Shown piece by piece: positions 1-11,426 of a stretch of DNA of 64,000 bases. Below the pieces are notes generated by a model. The model ran no database searches and was not told where the DNA came from. It saw only the letters and a list, made by a program, of their open reading frames with translations. A program made the position numbers and the translations under genes. Position 1 is the stretch's first letter; each line of letters begins with the position of its first letter. Source of the DNA: Copromyces sp. CBS 386.78 (taxonomy: Eukaryota > Ascomycota > Sordariomycetes > Sordariales > Sordariaceae); contig MU839081.1 of the NCBI GenBank assembly GCA_030685235.1, positions 124,001 to 188,000 on the forward strand. Direction: 5' to 3'.

Positions 1-79
1 TAATTAGTATTAAAGAGATTAATAATAACGATTTGGTTTAGGATAATTAGTAGAGTATAGCTAATATAATTAGCAATAA

Positions 80-312
80 GATAGGCGAATTGGAAGTTAT
101 CTTTGAAGATAAAGATAATAAGGGTTTATATTACGATTTCGACGACGAGGAGGTAATAGAGAGGAGGGAGAGGGTAAGGTAGGCAATTCTAGCTAAATAT
201 AGCTACTATATTGTAAAAGATTTAAAGGCGATATTATACGAAAGAGGCTAATTGCAGTCTGGTAATAAGGGAGATTTGTATATAAGATTGAAGGTATACG
301 AACTAGTATAAT
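80..312 (+). pseudogene. RIP-broken reading frame with SAP-like motif
   Basis: Reading forward, one frame gives protein-like sequence interrupted by TAG/TAA codons of the type RIP creates. There is an acidic stretch (YYDFDDEEVIERRERV) and then a stretch at about 207-306 reading YIVKDLKAILYERG, one stop, LQSGNKGDLYIRLKVYEL. The spacing of Leu, Lys, Gly and Arg-Leu resembles a SAP helix-extension-helix DNA-binding motif. The original product is not recognised; it may belong to a transposable element or to a duplicated host gene that was mutated. The SAP reading rests on pattern only. Confidence 0.4.
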
Positions 313-404
313 AGAAATAGGTTGAAAGGGAGGCAAATTAGCAATTTCAATAATTAGTAGTTTAAATAATAGTAATTAAGCTTTATCACCCTTATTAATA
401 GACT

Positions 405-482
405 CGCCACCTTCAATATTATTACCCTCGCTATCTTTAATATTATTACCCTTACTATCTTCAATATTATTACCTTTATCCT
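405..482. repeat. short tandem repeat, period about 26-27 bp
   Basis: Three imperfect copies of a unit containing CTTCAATATTATTACC follow one another, differing by C/T changes. The repeat lies in the degraded block and may come from a repetitive Pro/Ser-rich coding stretch. Confidence 0.6.
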
Positions 483-1090
483 CGTTGTCGTCACAATAAT
501 AATAATAAATAGTAAAGCCGTTCTACCAAGTACGAACCTTTTAGAGGCGGTTATCCTAGTGACTCTAATATCTACCCAAATTTACAATATAATAACACAC
601 CTCCTTCCTATCCCTAACCTCGTTCTCGATAAAATAACGGTTAATATTACAAACCTAATTATAATAGGTCTTTTTATTGAAGTCTATAAGGGTAATACCT
701 TCTAATACGTTAGGAATTAATAGAATTCGAAGGACGAAGAAATATTCGTACCTCTTACGAAATTAACGAGAATTAGGGTAATCGTCAGTTACGTTTGGGT
801 AGTGAGCGTTAATACTATAAGTTTATTTATATTATATATAAATCCCTTTATTTATTTATAGACAACGTTAATTGCACTAAGTAGGATTCTAGTGTAGGCT
901 ATAGGGATAGGTGTAAACGGTAGGAGTAGCATATTTGAATAGTGGCATTGTAATAGGGGTGAAAGAGATAGGGGTGAAAGAGGGAAAAAAATTGGGCTAG
1001 ATCCCCCTAGTAAAATAGAAGAAATCCCTCTAGTAAAAGCATAGTAAAAAAGGCCTAGTTAATAAGCTCCCGAATAGAAATATTGCACTC

Positions 1091-4000
1091 TCACCTTAAT
1101 TTATATACATTTACGTATATAGGAAGCGGGCTGATCCTGCTAGCTCCCTGTACAGATATGCCCAGATGTAGGCACTCAAAGGGGGTTAGCGTTTTGCCAG
1201 TTTCGCGAGCTTCTACGGTAGAGCTTGTAAGTTATTAGGGGACTTTTGGCCGCGGCAACTAAATTTTAGAATTGGGTCGGGTGGAGGGTTCAAATTGTGG
1301 TGTGGATGGCGATCATGGCGGCGGCTGGGGGAGAAATGACCACTCCTCATGCATAGGAAAACTGCTAACAAAATGCCCTTCCAGATGTTAAGAGACTGCA
1401 GGCAGTATGGATGTGATACTAACTCGGGGCTACATGCATTGATGGTGTGGATAATAAGCGACCCTATCGGCCAAGTGGAGAATGGACCATGGGGAACCAA
1501 AAAGTTTAAATGACGATCTTGGAATTCAAACTGCACCTTTTCCACCACACTGTTGAATTGCACCTGTCTGCTACAGTTCTTTGCACCCAAAGAGATGGAG
1601 ATCATCACCAACATGATTTTCCAGGTGGTAAAAAGCCCCAGGACTCTATACAACAGCAAATCCATCGAGACAACAAACAGACGGCACATGCTCACCGCGC
1701 AATATTGACTACACCATTTTGCATAGCATCTACTGTCATGATGTTGCTATTTAAGCCATACAGACATCATGATACATATACGCAATCAAATTCAAACCTG
1801 TCGTGCTGCATCAAAGCCTGCAAAGAGTCGGCACGATTGGAGAACCATGACGATAGCCCCATCTAGCACTTGATGCCATGCATGGCCAAGATACCTCATC
1901 TTGCACAATCCCCGAGAGGGGTTCCAGTACGACAAGAACATAATCACGCCCGGTCCTGTGTACTTTTGTCAATCACCAAGGGCAACTAACCACAAAGACT
2001 GTGCCACATCCGATATTCAACCTCCGAAATGAGGGCATCTAACAAGCGGCACTTTTAGATGGAGCCGCACGGAGTCAAACATCGGAACCGGACTCGTTGC
2101 TTGTAGGCAGCTCCAGAGTCCGGAGCCCGGCCCGGAGCCCGCACACGGCACGGGACGGGACACATCCGGACCCCACTCGATTAAAGTGGATCCCGACTAA
2201 CGGAGCACGGGAAAGAGAAAGAGACCACAGCAATCTCCTAATTCCGTCCCGTTACCTCCGTATCGGAATGCGATCAAGACCAGGCATCAACAACGGCCAT
2301 CTTCCATGACCCGGAGTGCCCTTCTCAAGTGGTCAAGTTTCAGTCTTTGTTTGTTTCCTCCGTAGGGTGCAGTCAGGACTTGGTGCCGATCCAACATGAT
2401 AATACCTGGACTTAAAACACCACAACTGCCAGAGCTTCAACGCAGCGTCTTGAGGTTTGGTATAAACATGATTGATCCCAGGCACGAAACATGCAACAAG
2501 CACCGCCGAGACCGACCCCCGTTTGGTGGAGACTGCCCTGGAGCCGGAGAGGCGCTAAAGCTTTTCTTGGCGAGGCGTTTCAGCCTGTGAACCAGCGCTT
2601 GCAATCACTGAATGCAGCATCTGTTGAGCCTCCTTCCCCCCTCTCCTCCTCCTCCTCCTCACCCACTTCGATCTTCAGTTCACGACAGCTTCGTATGTCG
2701 ATATCGAATCCGCGTCAGCGGGTTGTTACAGTCAGCCACGGGCTGCAAGACACAGCGCGTCTCAAATCCCCATGTGCTGTTATATTACTTGGTTCATCTG
2801 CTCCGGCATCGCGGCATTAGAGCTTACTGTGGATGGTTTGAGTAGTGGGAGTAGGTATGACGGTATCTAACCCACAGAATGTTTGCCCTCGATCGCCAAG
2901 GACTGAGTCAAGATCTTGCCGCTCAAACCCAGCACCACACGGCATGTTGGCACGTGAGTTATCATGGAACAGTCCGTCATCATACGGGTGACTACCAACT
3001 GCTACCCGAATACTTCCATTTAGCTGAAGCTCAATTACCCTGAAACTGACGCAAAAAGCTTTGAAATATAGCCTTCTAGACTAGGTCCAAATCCATCCAG
3101 CGCTCAGGGTCTCGTCTAGGGATGAGGTTCATCACAAACACTCGATTCAGGCATGGTTGGCCTTAAGCCACGGCGTTTGGCGCCAACAGTGATTTTCTAG
3201 ATCGATCAGGACCACGGAAGCACTTGGATTCATGTCCCATTCGGGCGCACACATATATCCGTAATTCCCGGCCGTCTTTGCTCATTCGCCATCACCCCGG
3301 AAAAAAACAAAAGCTAACAACATTGCCATCAGCAGTGGGTTCACCAGCATACCCAATGGCAAAACGAGTGAGACTAAAATTCTCAGAAGGGGCAAATGAA
3401 CGGAGATAGCTTCAGGACTGCCAACCTGCCCAGAGCTCACATCGAGGCTCATATTCGCTCGGACACCCGCATCTAACTCGTCGCGTGGGTTTTCGGAAAG
3501 ATTCTGTAACCTCCAGACAAGTGGTGTTTGAGGTTTAAGGGGTTAAGGGTGTCCCGAGCTGGCGTCACATTACAGCTTTCAGGACTCCGAATGGTGGGAT
3601 TCGGACGGCATACCCCAGCTTTATACCACTTGGCAGGCAAGGATGCTTTGTTTTGCTTGGCGTCCCTGACATCGACGTTACCATCAGAACCATCTAGGAG
3701 GCCCAGAACCGCTATGATGCCGTAGCATTTCCCAGTGTCCTGTTCGTGGTAGCGGTACCTGCAGCCTCGCCAACGTTTCAATAACGGCCCCCTTTACGAC
3801 GTCGTCATCCAGGCTACCCAATCCACCAGGCGTTCGAGACAACATGGATCCCCAGAGGCGCCTCGCCATGGAACCGCCCTCGTTCATGCGCCAGGTTCCG
3901 GCGGGATTCAAATAGGACAGCATTGGGCTGTTTCCACCATGTCTTGTCAACCCAGCATCGACTTGTTCTTCCGTCCATCTTTCTTCTCCTCTTCTTCCTC

Positions 4001-4318
4001 TCCCCTTCGCTTCTCCCCGCCGTGGGCACCACTGACGACGTCTCTCTGCCCTCCGGATCCCTTCTCGTATTGCTGTGCATACGCCCTCCTTCTTTTGCTT
4101 GTTTATGCATAGAAAAACACGATCCTTTGCCGGCCTCGGATCTTTCTTTCGCTTACCAGCAACCTAATATCTCGATATCTGTCTTGACACCATCAGCCTC
4201 TTTTTTATACACGACTTACTCACGACACTCCGCTTTACATCCTAGGTGGTAACAGCCTAGACACTATTCAGCATCTTCACTCATCAGTATCAACAAGACA
4301 CTTTCAAAGAAAGTCATC
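1091..4318. other. intergenic, no supported gene
   Basis: Normal base composition. Reading frames of 60-160 codons occur on both strands, but none shows a recognisable domain, a credible intron pattern or coding-like composition. The longest, 1213-1695 on the minus strand, has a hydrophobic start but otherwise looks random. The last 360 bases hold the pyrimidine-rich leader of the protease gene. Confidence 0.6.
3955..4318 (+). promoter_or_regulatory. pyrimidine-rich promoter/leader of the protease gene
   Basis: The 360 bases before the protease ATG are strongly C/T-rich on the plus strand, especially at 3965-4020 and 4190-4320. They end in CAAGACACTTTCAAAG just before the start. CT-rich tracts around transcription starts are typical of highly expressed filamentous-fungal genes. 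A GCCAGG hexamer just upstream at about 3889 fits the PacC site GCCARG, but one hexamer is weak evidence. Confidence 0.4.
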
Positions 4319-5605
4319 ATGGTCCGGTTTTCAGTCGCCGCTGCCTTCCTCCTCTCCGCTCTAGGCGTCACTGCCGCTCCGAGGGGGAGATATGACCCTC
4401 AGAACACTCAGAACACCGGTACCGCCGCCGGGGTCCCCGTCTCCAACTTCGATATCAGCAATGTTATCCCCGGGCGTTACATTGTCGTCTACAACAACAC
4501 CTTTGACGAGGATGCCATCAGTGCCCATGAGACCAAGATCACCTCGCTAGTGGCCAAGCGCAACCTTGGCAAGCGCCACGCGAAGACCGGCAGAGTTTTG
4601 TCCACCGGCGTCAAGTCCCTCAAGCTGGGCACGTGGCGTGCCATGACTCTCGATGCCGACGATGACATGATCAACGAGATCTACTCCGCCCAGGAGGTCG
4701 AGTACATTGAGGCGGACCAGTACGTCAAGCTCAACGTCCTCACCTCGCAGAACTCGACCACCACCGGTCTGGCCCGCCTCAGCCACTCCACCGCCAGCCG
4801 TAAGGCCGCCCCTTACGTCTTCGACACCTCCGCCGGTGGAGGCATCACCGTCTTCGTCGTTGACACCGGTATCCGCGTCACCCACTCCGAGTACGAGGGC
4901 CGCGCCACCTTCGGCGCCAACTTTGTCAACAACGTCAACACCGACGAGAACGGTCACGGTTCTCACGTCGCCGGTACCATTGCCGGTGCCACCTTTGGCG
5001 TCGCCAAGAAGGCCAACCTTGTTGCCGTCAAGGTCCTCGACGCCGACGGCGCCGGCTCCAATTCTGGTGTTCTCCAGGGCATGCAGTTCGTCGCCGACAC
5101 CGCCACCTCCCAGAAGCTTGGCGGCAAGGCCGTCATGAACATGTCTCTCGGCGGTGGCCGCTCGCGCGCCATCAACAGCGCCATCAACCAGATCGCCGCC
5201 GCGGGCGTCGTTCCCGTCGTCGCTGCCGGTAACGAGAACCAGGACACTGCCAACACCTCTCCCGGCTCCGCCCCCGCCGCCATCACCGTCGGCGCCATCG
5301 ATCAGCGCACCGATGCCCGCGCGTCGTTTTCCAACTTTGGCGCCGGTGTTGACATCTTCGCTCCCGGTGTCAACGTCCTCTCTGTCGGCATCACCAGCGA
5401 CACTGCTACTGATACCCTCAGCGGTACCTCCATGGCCAGCCCCCACGTTGCTGGTCTCGCTGCTTACCTGATGGCGCTTGAGAGCATCACCGATGTCACT
5501 GCTGTTGGCGACAGGATGAAGGAGTTGGCACAGAAGACGGGCGCCAAGGTTTCCAACAATGTCAAGGGCACGACGACTTTGATTGCTAACAATGGCAACC
5601 TTTAA
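4319..5605 (+). CDS. secreted subtilisin-like serine protease (S8, proteinase K type)
   Basis: An intronless gene for a 428-residue preproprotease. Residues 1-20 form a signal peptide (hydrophobic [13 protein letters not shown]). Residues about 52-137 are an I9 inhibitor propeptide ([10 protein letters not shown] through [10 protein letters not shown]). The mature S8 domain starts near 148. The catalytic triad is complete: Asp182 in VVDTG, His213 in [10 protein letters not shown] and Ser371 in [11 protein letters not shown]. The oxyanion-hole Asn305 is in AAGNEN. Family members are extracellular or vacuolar alkaline endopeptidases that remove their own propeptide; the signal peptide, the short tail and the lack of a C-terminal extension favour secretion. 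Length and layout match fungal proteinase K homologues. It stands alone, with no operon-like partner. A long open frame on the opposite strand (4547-5446) is a GC-bias shadow. Confidence 0.97.
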   Translation: MVRFSVAAAFLLSALGVTAAPRGRYDPQNTQNTGTAAGVPVSNFDISNVIPGRYIVVYNNTFDEDAISAHETKITSLVAKRNLGKRHAKTGRVLSTGVKSLKLGTWRAMTLDADDDMINEIYSAQEVEYIEADQYVKLNVLTSQNSTTTGLARLSHSTASRKAAPYVFDTSAGGGITVFVVDTGIRVTHSEYEGRATFGANFVNNVNTDENGHGSHVAGTIAGATFGVAKKANLVAVKVLDADGAGSNSGVLQGMQFVADTATSQKLGGKAVMNMSLGGGRSRAINSAINQIAAAGVVPVVAAGNENQDTANTSPGSAPAAITVGAIDQRTDARASFSNFGAGVDIFAPGVNVLSVGITSDTATDTLSGTSMASPHVAGLAAYLMALESITDVTAVGDRMKELAQKTGAKVSNNVKGTTTLIANNGNL

Positions 5606-7358
5606 GTCGAATGTTGGTCGCTTCTCAGCGTAGGGGTATGGTGTTTTTGTATATTTTTATTGTGGATAGAGAGGACTCGCTTGAACTGATAGCGATCCTT
5701 TTCGTTGCTGTTTATGGAAGAGTTTAAAGTCAAAGTGTATCTATAGTCAGCCAAAAGCCACAGCATCGTCGCCACTTTTTTTACTTTTTTTGCGAGGCGC
5801 CGGATTGGACTGAATGGAGGGATAAAGGGCTTGTTGGGCATTATTTTTTTCCCTAAATATACAAGTCGTTGCAAACATTCATGATCCAACTGTTTGCCAG
5901 TGTCCGTGACTTCCACTCAGCCTGTTATAAACACTCGGGTCGACGTTCACTCGAACGCGACGAACCCCCGCAGAATCCTTTGCAAGAAGCTATGGCAGAA
6001 CTTGATTTCTTTCTTTTTTCTATTTTTTTATTTCTTTTTTCTATTTTTTTATTTCTTTTTTTCCCACTCAACTCATCCCCAACAACATAAGAGATGGACA
6101 GGCTCATGAGTCGAAAATCTGGGTAATCCATTTAACCTCCTCACCAACTTTCACTCTTCCATCCGTCACCCGCCCCAACCCCGGGGTTGAATTTCTTTAT
6201 GCACGCACGCATCGTCCCAGCGTATTCCCGAGATCATATATTTCAAGACACGCACGCAATGCCCTTCTCTGTCCAGCATCCCTGGTTGCGTCTCAGATGT
6301 AAGCCGGGGGAAGGGGGTGCTGTGGTGAAACAGGTACGCAGGTACCGACCCGAACGGTACCTTGCCGTCCGAACGTCTCATCGTCTCACCCTCAGCAGAG
6401 AAGCGAAAATGTGACGAACCAGTCACTTTGTTCAAACCTTTCTATGGCGGCTATCGCCATTATATATTAATATGGCATTTCTACCCGCCCGCCCGTCCCG
6501 ACTTGCATTGGGATAATTACTCGATGCTGTGCTACGTATTAGTACCAGAGGACTTGATCGACCATCGTTCAACAGCAACTAGAATCTTCACTTCACGGTT
6601 TGACTAGGACGTTTGAGCACAGACTGCAATGCTAGAAAGATTTTCATTGTTTCTATAGGAGGATTCATAAAGTGAAAGACTGAAAGACGAAATGTACGCA
6701 ATCCGCCGGCAACAGACTCCTCGCCGTAGAGAGTGAGACCATGATGACGACATGCCCGGATACCAGGCTACTTGCAGGGTGAGGTTTAATTTCAGCACAT
6801 CTTCGGCACAACCATAGCCATTGATGGTTCCCCCATAAAGAGGGAACTCGGTCTAGATTGCAATTTGACATCCGTGCTAGTTTCTGCGTGTTCAAGTTCA
6901 TGTCAATGTTTGAAGGAAGGGCAGCCATCATTTGAGACTGACTCTCCATTCCCAGTTCTTCTCAAAGGTAGGTGAAGGGGGAAGGGGGAAGAAGGTTCAA
7001 TGGTCGTTTATTAAAACAATATTAGCAGTTGTCATTCCTCGGAACCCAGGCCACGAGGCACACTGATCTTTCATGAGGGGCTGGGTCGGGGAACATAAAA
7101 GGGGCATCGCCGTACCCCTTCCCCGACCACGAACGCACCGGTTTTCCGCATTTCCCAAACCAGAAAATTACCTTTATATCGCCCGCGCAGGAAGGAACTC
7201 GCCCCGTAGTCATACGCAAGTCATCGCTAGTTCAATATCACATGAGATATTACATGCTGGCTTAAATCGATCGGTCGTTGGTCGTCTGTGTATGGTGTCG
7301 AAAGATCCGATCAGGCGCCGGTCATTAGAGGGTATAGATCGAATTGGTCGCTGGCGCA
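5606..7358. other. intergenic between protease and squalene synthase
   Basis: This is convergent spacing: protease on plus, squalene synthase on minus, so both 3' ends lie here. The only structure seen is the T-rich repeat at about 5999-6064. Frames of up to about 120 codons show no domain or coding signal. Confidence 0.6.
5999..6064. repeat. T-rich tandem repeat, period 21 bp
   Basis: Two near-identical 21-bp units of the form CTATTTTTTTATTTCTTTTTT follow each other, flanked by more T runs. It is simple-sequence DNA downstream of the protease gene. No function can be inferred. Confidence 0.75.
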
Positions 7359-9008
7359 TTACAACTCCTGGTGCACCACCGTCGTGGGAATGCTGGATAC
7401 TGTGGCACTCGAGACTTCAGCGGCACCTTTAACAAAGGTACCGACCCTTGATGTGATGTCCTCGTAGGCCATGTCGAATCGAGCACCCATCAGCCACGCG
7501 ACTCCCATCTATACAGCTGTTAGCATGTGAACGAGCAAGCCGACGACGCGGAAGTTGTTGTGACGAACAGAAATACCCACCATAAGACCGCCAATAACGG
7601 ACAGAATACCAAGCACGGACAAGACCAGGAAGGTGGTTTCACCAGTGTCCATGGTGTTGACCGAATCCTGGTTGGTGTTTTGAGCCTGGGCGAGTGCGAT
7701 TTTCTTGGGGTCTTGGGTGGGGAAAATGGACTCAATGAATTGCTCGATCTGCAGACGCATATTTGTTAGCTTGGACACAGAATGAAAGATGCGGGTAACC
7801 ATCCTTACCTTTCCGCACTGGACGCTGATTGCCAGGTAGTTGGGATCTCTTGGGTCGTTCTTCTTGTGTATCCTCCTCGCGTACCTGCGGAACACCTCGC
7901 ACAATACGCGAAGATTTTGTGTCGACTCCATCATGAGCTGGCAGGCGTCACCCTTGGTGATCTTGACATTCCTCTCAAAGATGGCTGGGTTGCGGAAAAC
8001 GAGTTCTAACGTCGCAATGGCCATGGCCTGGGGAATAGCGACGAAGTTGAACACACTCTGGTCACGAATGCCAGCCATGTAGAACAAACACTCCTCGGTG
8101 TGCTTGAGCGCATTGAGGACCATCTCGGAACTGCACTGGAGAGCCTTTTCCCGGTTCTCAAGCTTGAACATGTCGTCCCATGTATTGACATACTTGCTCC
8201 AGATCGTCTTGGGCCAGAATCGTCGCTTGTCGACGTAATCCTCGTGGATGTCACGGATAATGTTGGTCTTCTGGAGGAACTGGCCCATGCTCTCCGTCAG
8301 CTCCATACGCTCGAGGAGCGCTGGGTTGGCGAAATTACTCTCAACGAAAAGGCGGGTGAGACCCTCGCCGACCAAGCCGGCCACGTAGTGGCAGTAGAGC
8401 TCGTATTCCTCGATGGTGTTGACACCGTTGGTGTTGTGCTCAGCGTTCAAGGCGTAGTCGGCCATACCGTTGCCCATCTTGACGGTGATTTCGCGGATGA
8501 TGTCGTAGTAAGGCTTCTTGACCTTTTTCAACTCGGAGATGACATCGTCAAAGTGGACCAGAAGTTCACGATCCTTCTCGTTGGGGCCGTTCTCGGTAAA
8601 GGTCCAGCCATCAATCTCCATCAAATCAGCAAACCCACGCAGCAAGGGTTCCTTCTTTGCAAGATCAATGGTCATGTCATCCTCGATCGTATCAAGGCCA
8701 CGAAGAACCAAGTAAAAGAGACAGATTGGCATCAGAAGCTCGGGGTTGAGCTCCTGGATGACGGCGGAGAATGACCGCGAGGTCAGTTCCAGATGGCGGA
8801 AGCATGCCTTCTCCGTCTCGGTCTCCTTGGAAGGGTCGCGCCTGTGAACGGGCTCATGCCATACCTTCCTGTATGAGGTTATGGGTTAGCACATGGACAG
8901 ATCAAGACAGTGGAAGGGTTGAAGGGAAGGGGGCGCATACCATTGAACAATGGACCTCAACTGGTTAGGGTGCAAGAGGAAATAAGCGGCCTTTGTAAAA
9001 GCGCCCAT
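7359..9008 (-). CDS. ERG9: squalene synthase (farnesyl-diphosphate farnesyltransferase)
   Basis: Joins two farnesyl diphosphates to squalene with NADPH, the first committed step of ergosterol synthesis, on the ER membrane. Four exons inferred: 9008-8941, 8868-7809, 7748-7581 and 7508-7359, giving 481 residues. Both Asp-rich metal/substrate motifs are present: DTIED at 82-86 and DIHED at 229-233. Also present are the family block [13 protein letters not shown] (181-193) and the NADPH-side [10 protein letters not shown] region. Residues about 415-440 are a C-terminal membrane anchor. The ATG at 9008 is chosen because the first exon ([19 protein letters not shown]) matches the family N-terminus; the ATG at 8732 would remove the first 68 residues. 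The third intron uses a GTGGGT donor, chosen because it keeps [16 protein letters not shown] in frame. It is divergent from the next gene across 1.45 kb. Confidence 0.93.
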
Positions 9009-10460
9009 CTTGGTGATGTGTGGTTAAGTTCGGGACTCAACGTGTCTGTAACTGTTCGCGTAAAGGCAAAGGCGGTGGAGGTCTACCTCAGGGGTTCGGC
9101 GCAATCGGGCGGCCGGATAGATTAGGGCGAATTAGACGATGGGATCTCGAGGTTGAGATTATAGACCCCAATGCGTGCGGGATGGGGAGAAAAAGAAGTA
9201 ATACAAAAATCTATGGTGTTGTTTTGAAAAGATGACCAAAGTCCAAATGGGAGGGGAAAAGAAAAGGTTGCTTCTTCCTGGGGCTGTCGCGACTCCACTC
9301 AAAGTTCTGAATTCTGCCGGGGGACGGACTGGAAGATCGGAAAGGGGGGATCTTGAGCCGAGAAGGTGAGCTGTCACTGGAGGAGAGCTCACTTCAAGCT
9401 TGACACCGCCGTGCTGGGATGCGCTGGTTGGGTGTCGTGGGTGACGGGCTGGTTGGTTGGGTTGGCAGGAGAGACGGGAATTGGGGAAAAGGACGGAAGA
9501 AAATCCTCGGCGCGCCGCCAAGCGCCAGAGGGTGATGTTGTGGCCCGAGCTCCCACAGCGCCGCTTGGCACAAGTCGATGCGAGCTTCTCATTGGTCAAT
9601 GGTAGCTTACCAAAGGGTGTCGAACTGTCAGGGGCCTCGAGAGATGTGCCTTGCACTACCTAAAAATTCCGCTTGATTTGAAGCTGCTGTTCATAAACGA
9701 GGGGCAACTTCCCCCGAGTTCGTAGCTTCTTTTTGGGGTTGAAGCCATTGTGAGGATCCGCGCTCAAACATCCGTCGAGTAACGTGAATGTGTTTGTAGA
9801 GCTGCTAATATCTGGCTCATGTCGAAAGAACCTTGGATGGAGACACAAGCGATCTGGTGAAAGTGAGGAACAAAAAAGTTGCAGGTTTTGCTTTCTGGTT
9901 GATTGCAGTTTTGTGTGCGTCTGGCATCTGCGGGGGATTTTATTCCGAGCTTCCAGAGGAGTGGAGTCAGGGTCTATCCCCAGTGGCAGCGGTACAACGA
10001 CGGGGGACCTGAAGTACACGTACTGTGGTACAATTCGGTAAGATACCGTAGCGAGGCCATGGATCATACCGTCACATATAATCCATCAGATCCTGATCAA
10101 CCGTCGTCTTCAAGGGTTCAAGGGGCAGACGCCATCCAAGTGGATGATGGGAGTCTGGACATCGTCTTGGGTGCAACCCGACCAGTGGCGTTCCCATTAC
10201 GGTTCCCAAGCGGGTACCTTCCGCCTCTGTACACTACCCTTTTCGGTTGACCTCCTTCCATGTGGCCAGCTCTCCAGACCGCGCTTTCAGGTCCAGCTCC
10301 GGACATTGGGGGGATATTTTATATCATCCCCGTCCCTTCCTTTCGTCTCACCTTGGCTGGTTCTCTCCGTTCCTCTGTTTAGTCACGCCACGGCTCTTAC
10401 ACAATAGTTGTCTTTTTCGACAAGGCTTAGTTTCAAAGTCAAAGCTCAACGGCCATCATC
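9009..10460. other. divergent intergenic region (squalene synthase / epimerase-reductase promoters)
   Basis: Contains the 5' sides of both neighbouring genes. Several frames of 60-165 codons overlap here on both strands but have no domain and do not resemble fungal proteins. No sterol-response or other named operator could be recognised with confidence. A CT-rich stretch before 10440 probably marks the leader of the plus-strand gene. Confidence 0.5.
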
Positions 10461-11426
10461 ATGGCTACCGAGGCCACGAACGGCAACAAGCCAAATCGCT
10501 TTCTCATATGGGGTGGTGATGGATGGGTTGCGGGCCACCTAAAGGCGTTGCTGGAGAGGCAGGGGAAGGAGGTCTATACAACCACCATCCGTATGGAGAA
10601 CCGGGAGGCTGTCCTGGCGGAGCTCGACAGGGTAAATCCCACCCATGTGCTGAACGCAGCGGGTTGTACCGGACGGCCCAATGTGGACTGGTGTGAAGAC
10701 AACAGGGAGGCCACCATGAGGTCCAACGTCGTGGGAACCCTTAACTTGACGGACTGCTGCTTTACAACGGGCATCCACATCACCGTATTTGCCACGGGCT
10801 GTATCTACCAGTACGACGATGCTCATCCATGGGATGGTCCTGGCTTTCTGGAGACGGACCCGGCCAACTTTGCGGGCAGTTTCTATTCCATGACCAAGGC
10901 CCACGTCGAAGAGGTAAGTCTTGACGCCTTTGGACTATGGCCGGTATCATGAGGCTGACAAGTGGAATAACAGGTAATGAAGCATTACAACAACTGCCTT
11001 ATCTTACGTTTGCGAATGCCTGTATCAGATGACCTGCACCCGCGAAACTTTGTCACCAAAATTACCCAGTACGAGAGGGTGGTGGACATGCCCAACAGCA
11101 ATACCATCCTGACGGACCTTTTGCCGGCGTCCATCTTGCTTGCCGAGCACGGGGAGGTGGGCATCTACAACTTTACGAACCCTGGGGCCATCTCGCATAA
11201 TGAGGTCTTGACGCTCTTTCGAGATATCGTGCGACCGACTTTTACGTGGAAGAACTTTAGCCTGGAGGAGCAAGCCAAAGTGATCAAGGCCGGGCGCAGC
11301 AACTGCAAGCTCGATACAACCAAGTTGACAAACAAGCTTTCTAAGGAGTACAGTTATGATATACCCGAAGTGCATGAGGCGTACAGGATGTGCTTTGAGC
11401 GGATGAAGGCGGCGGGGATTCGGTAA
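10461..11426 (+). CDS. UDP-4-keto-rhamnose 3,5-epimerase/4-reductase-like enzyme (NRS/ER type)
   Basis: Two exons, 10461-10913 and 10974-11426, with a 60-nt intron (GTAAGT donor, AACAG acceptor), give 301 residues. It is an extended short-chain dehydrogenase of the RmlD-like type. An N-terminal NAD(P)-binding glycine loop lies in WGGDGWVAGHL (17-27), the NAAGCTGRPNVDWCE block at 65-79 matches the epimerase/reductase family, and the catalytic YxxxK is Tyr142/Lys146 in FYSMTKAHVEE. In fungi such as Botrytis and Magnaporthe, and in plants, this family turns UDP-4-keto-6-deoxyglucose into UDP-L-rhamnose. It is therefore probably cytosolic, supplying rhamnose for the cell wall or glycans. The partner 4,6-dehydratase is not in this window. 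The intron is a multiple of three but contains an in-frame stop (TGA at 10950), so unspliced RNA would not be read through. Confidence 0.88.

Larger units (their letters stand above)
1..1090. repeat. AT-rich RIP-degraded repeat block (cut by window edge)
   Basis: Very AT-rich sequence in which TpA is abundant, CpA and TpG are scarce and CpG is still present. This is the dinucleotide bias left by repeat-induced point mutation in ascomycetes. The left end lies outside the window. Composition returns to normal around 1090-1130. No LTR pair or terminal inverted repeat could be found, so the element class is unknown. It differs from the elements in the pile further right. Confidence 0.85.

Noticed and set aside
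1213..1695. 160-codon minus-strand frame with a hydrophobic start
   Set aside because: No domain, random-looking composition after the first 30 residues, no supporting splice or neighbour evidence.
4547..5446. 299-codon open frame on the minus strand inside the protease gene
   Set aside because: It lies wholly antisense to a clear subtilisin gene, is Gly/Val/Asp-rich without any domain, and results from GC bias at third codon positions.
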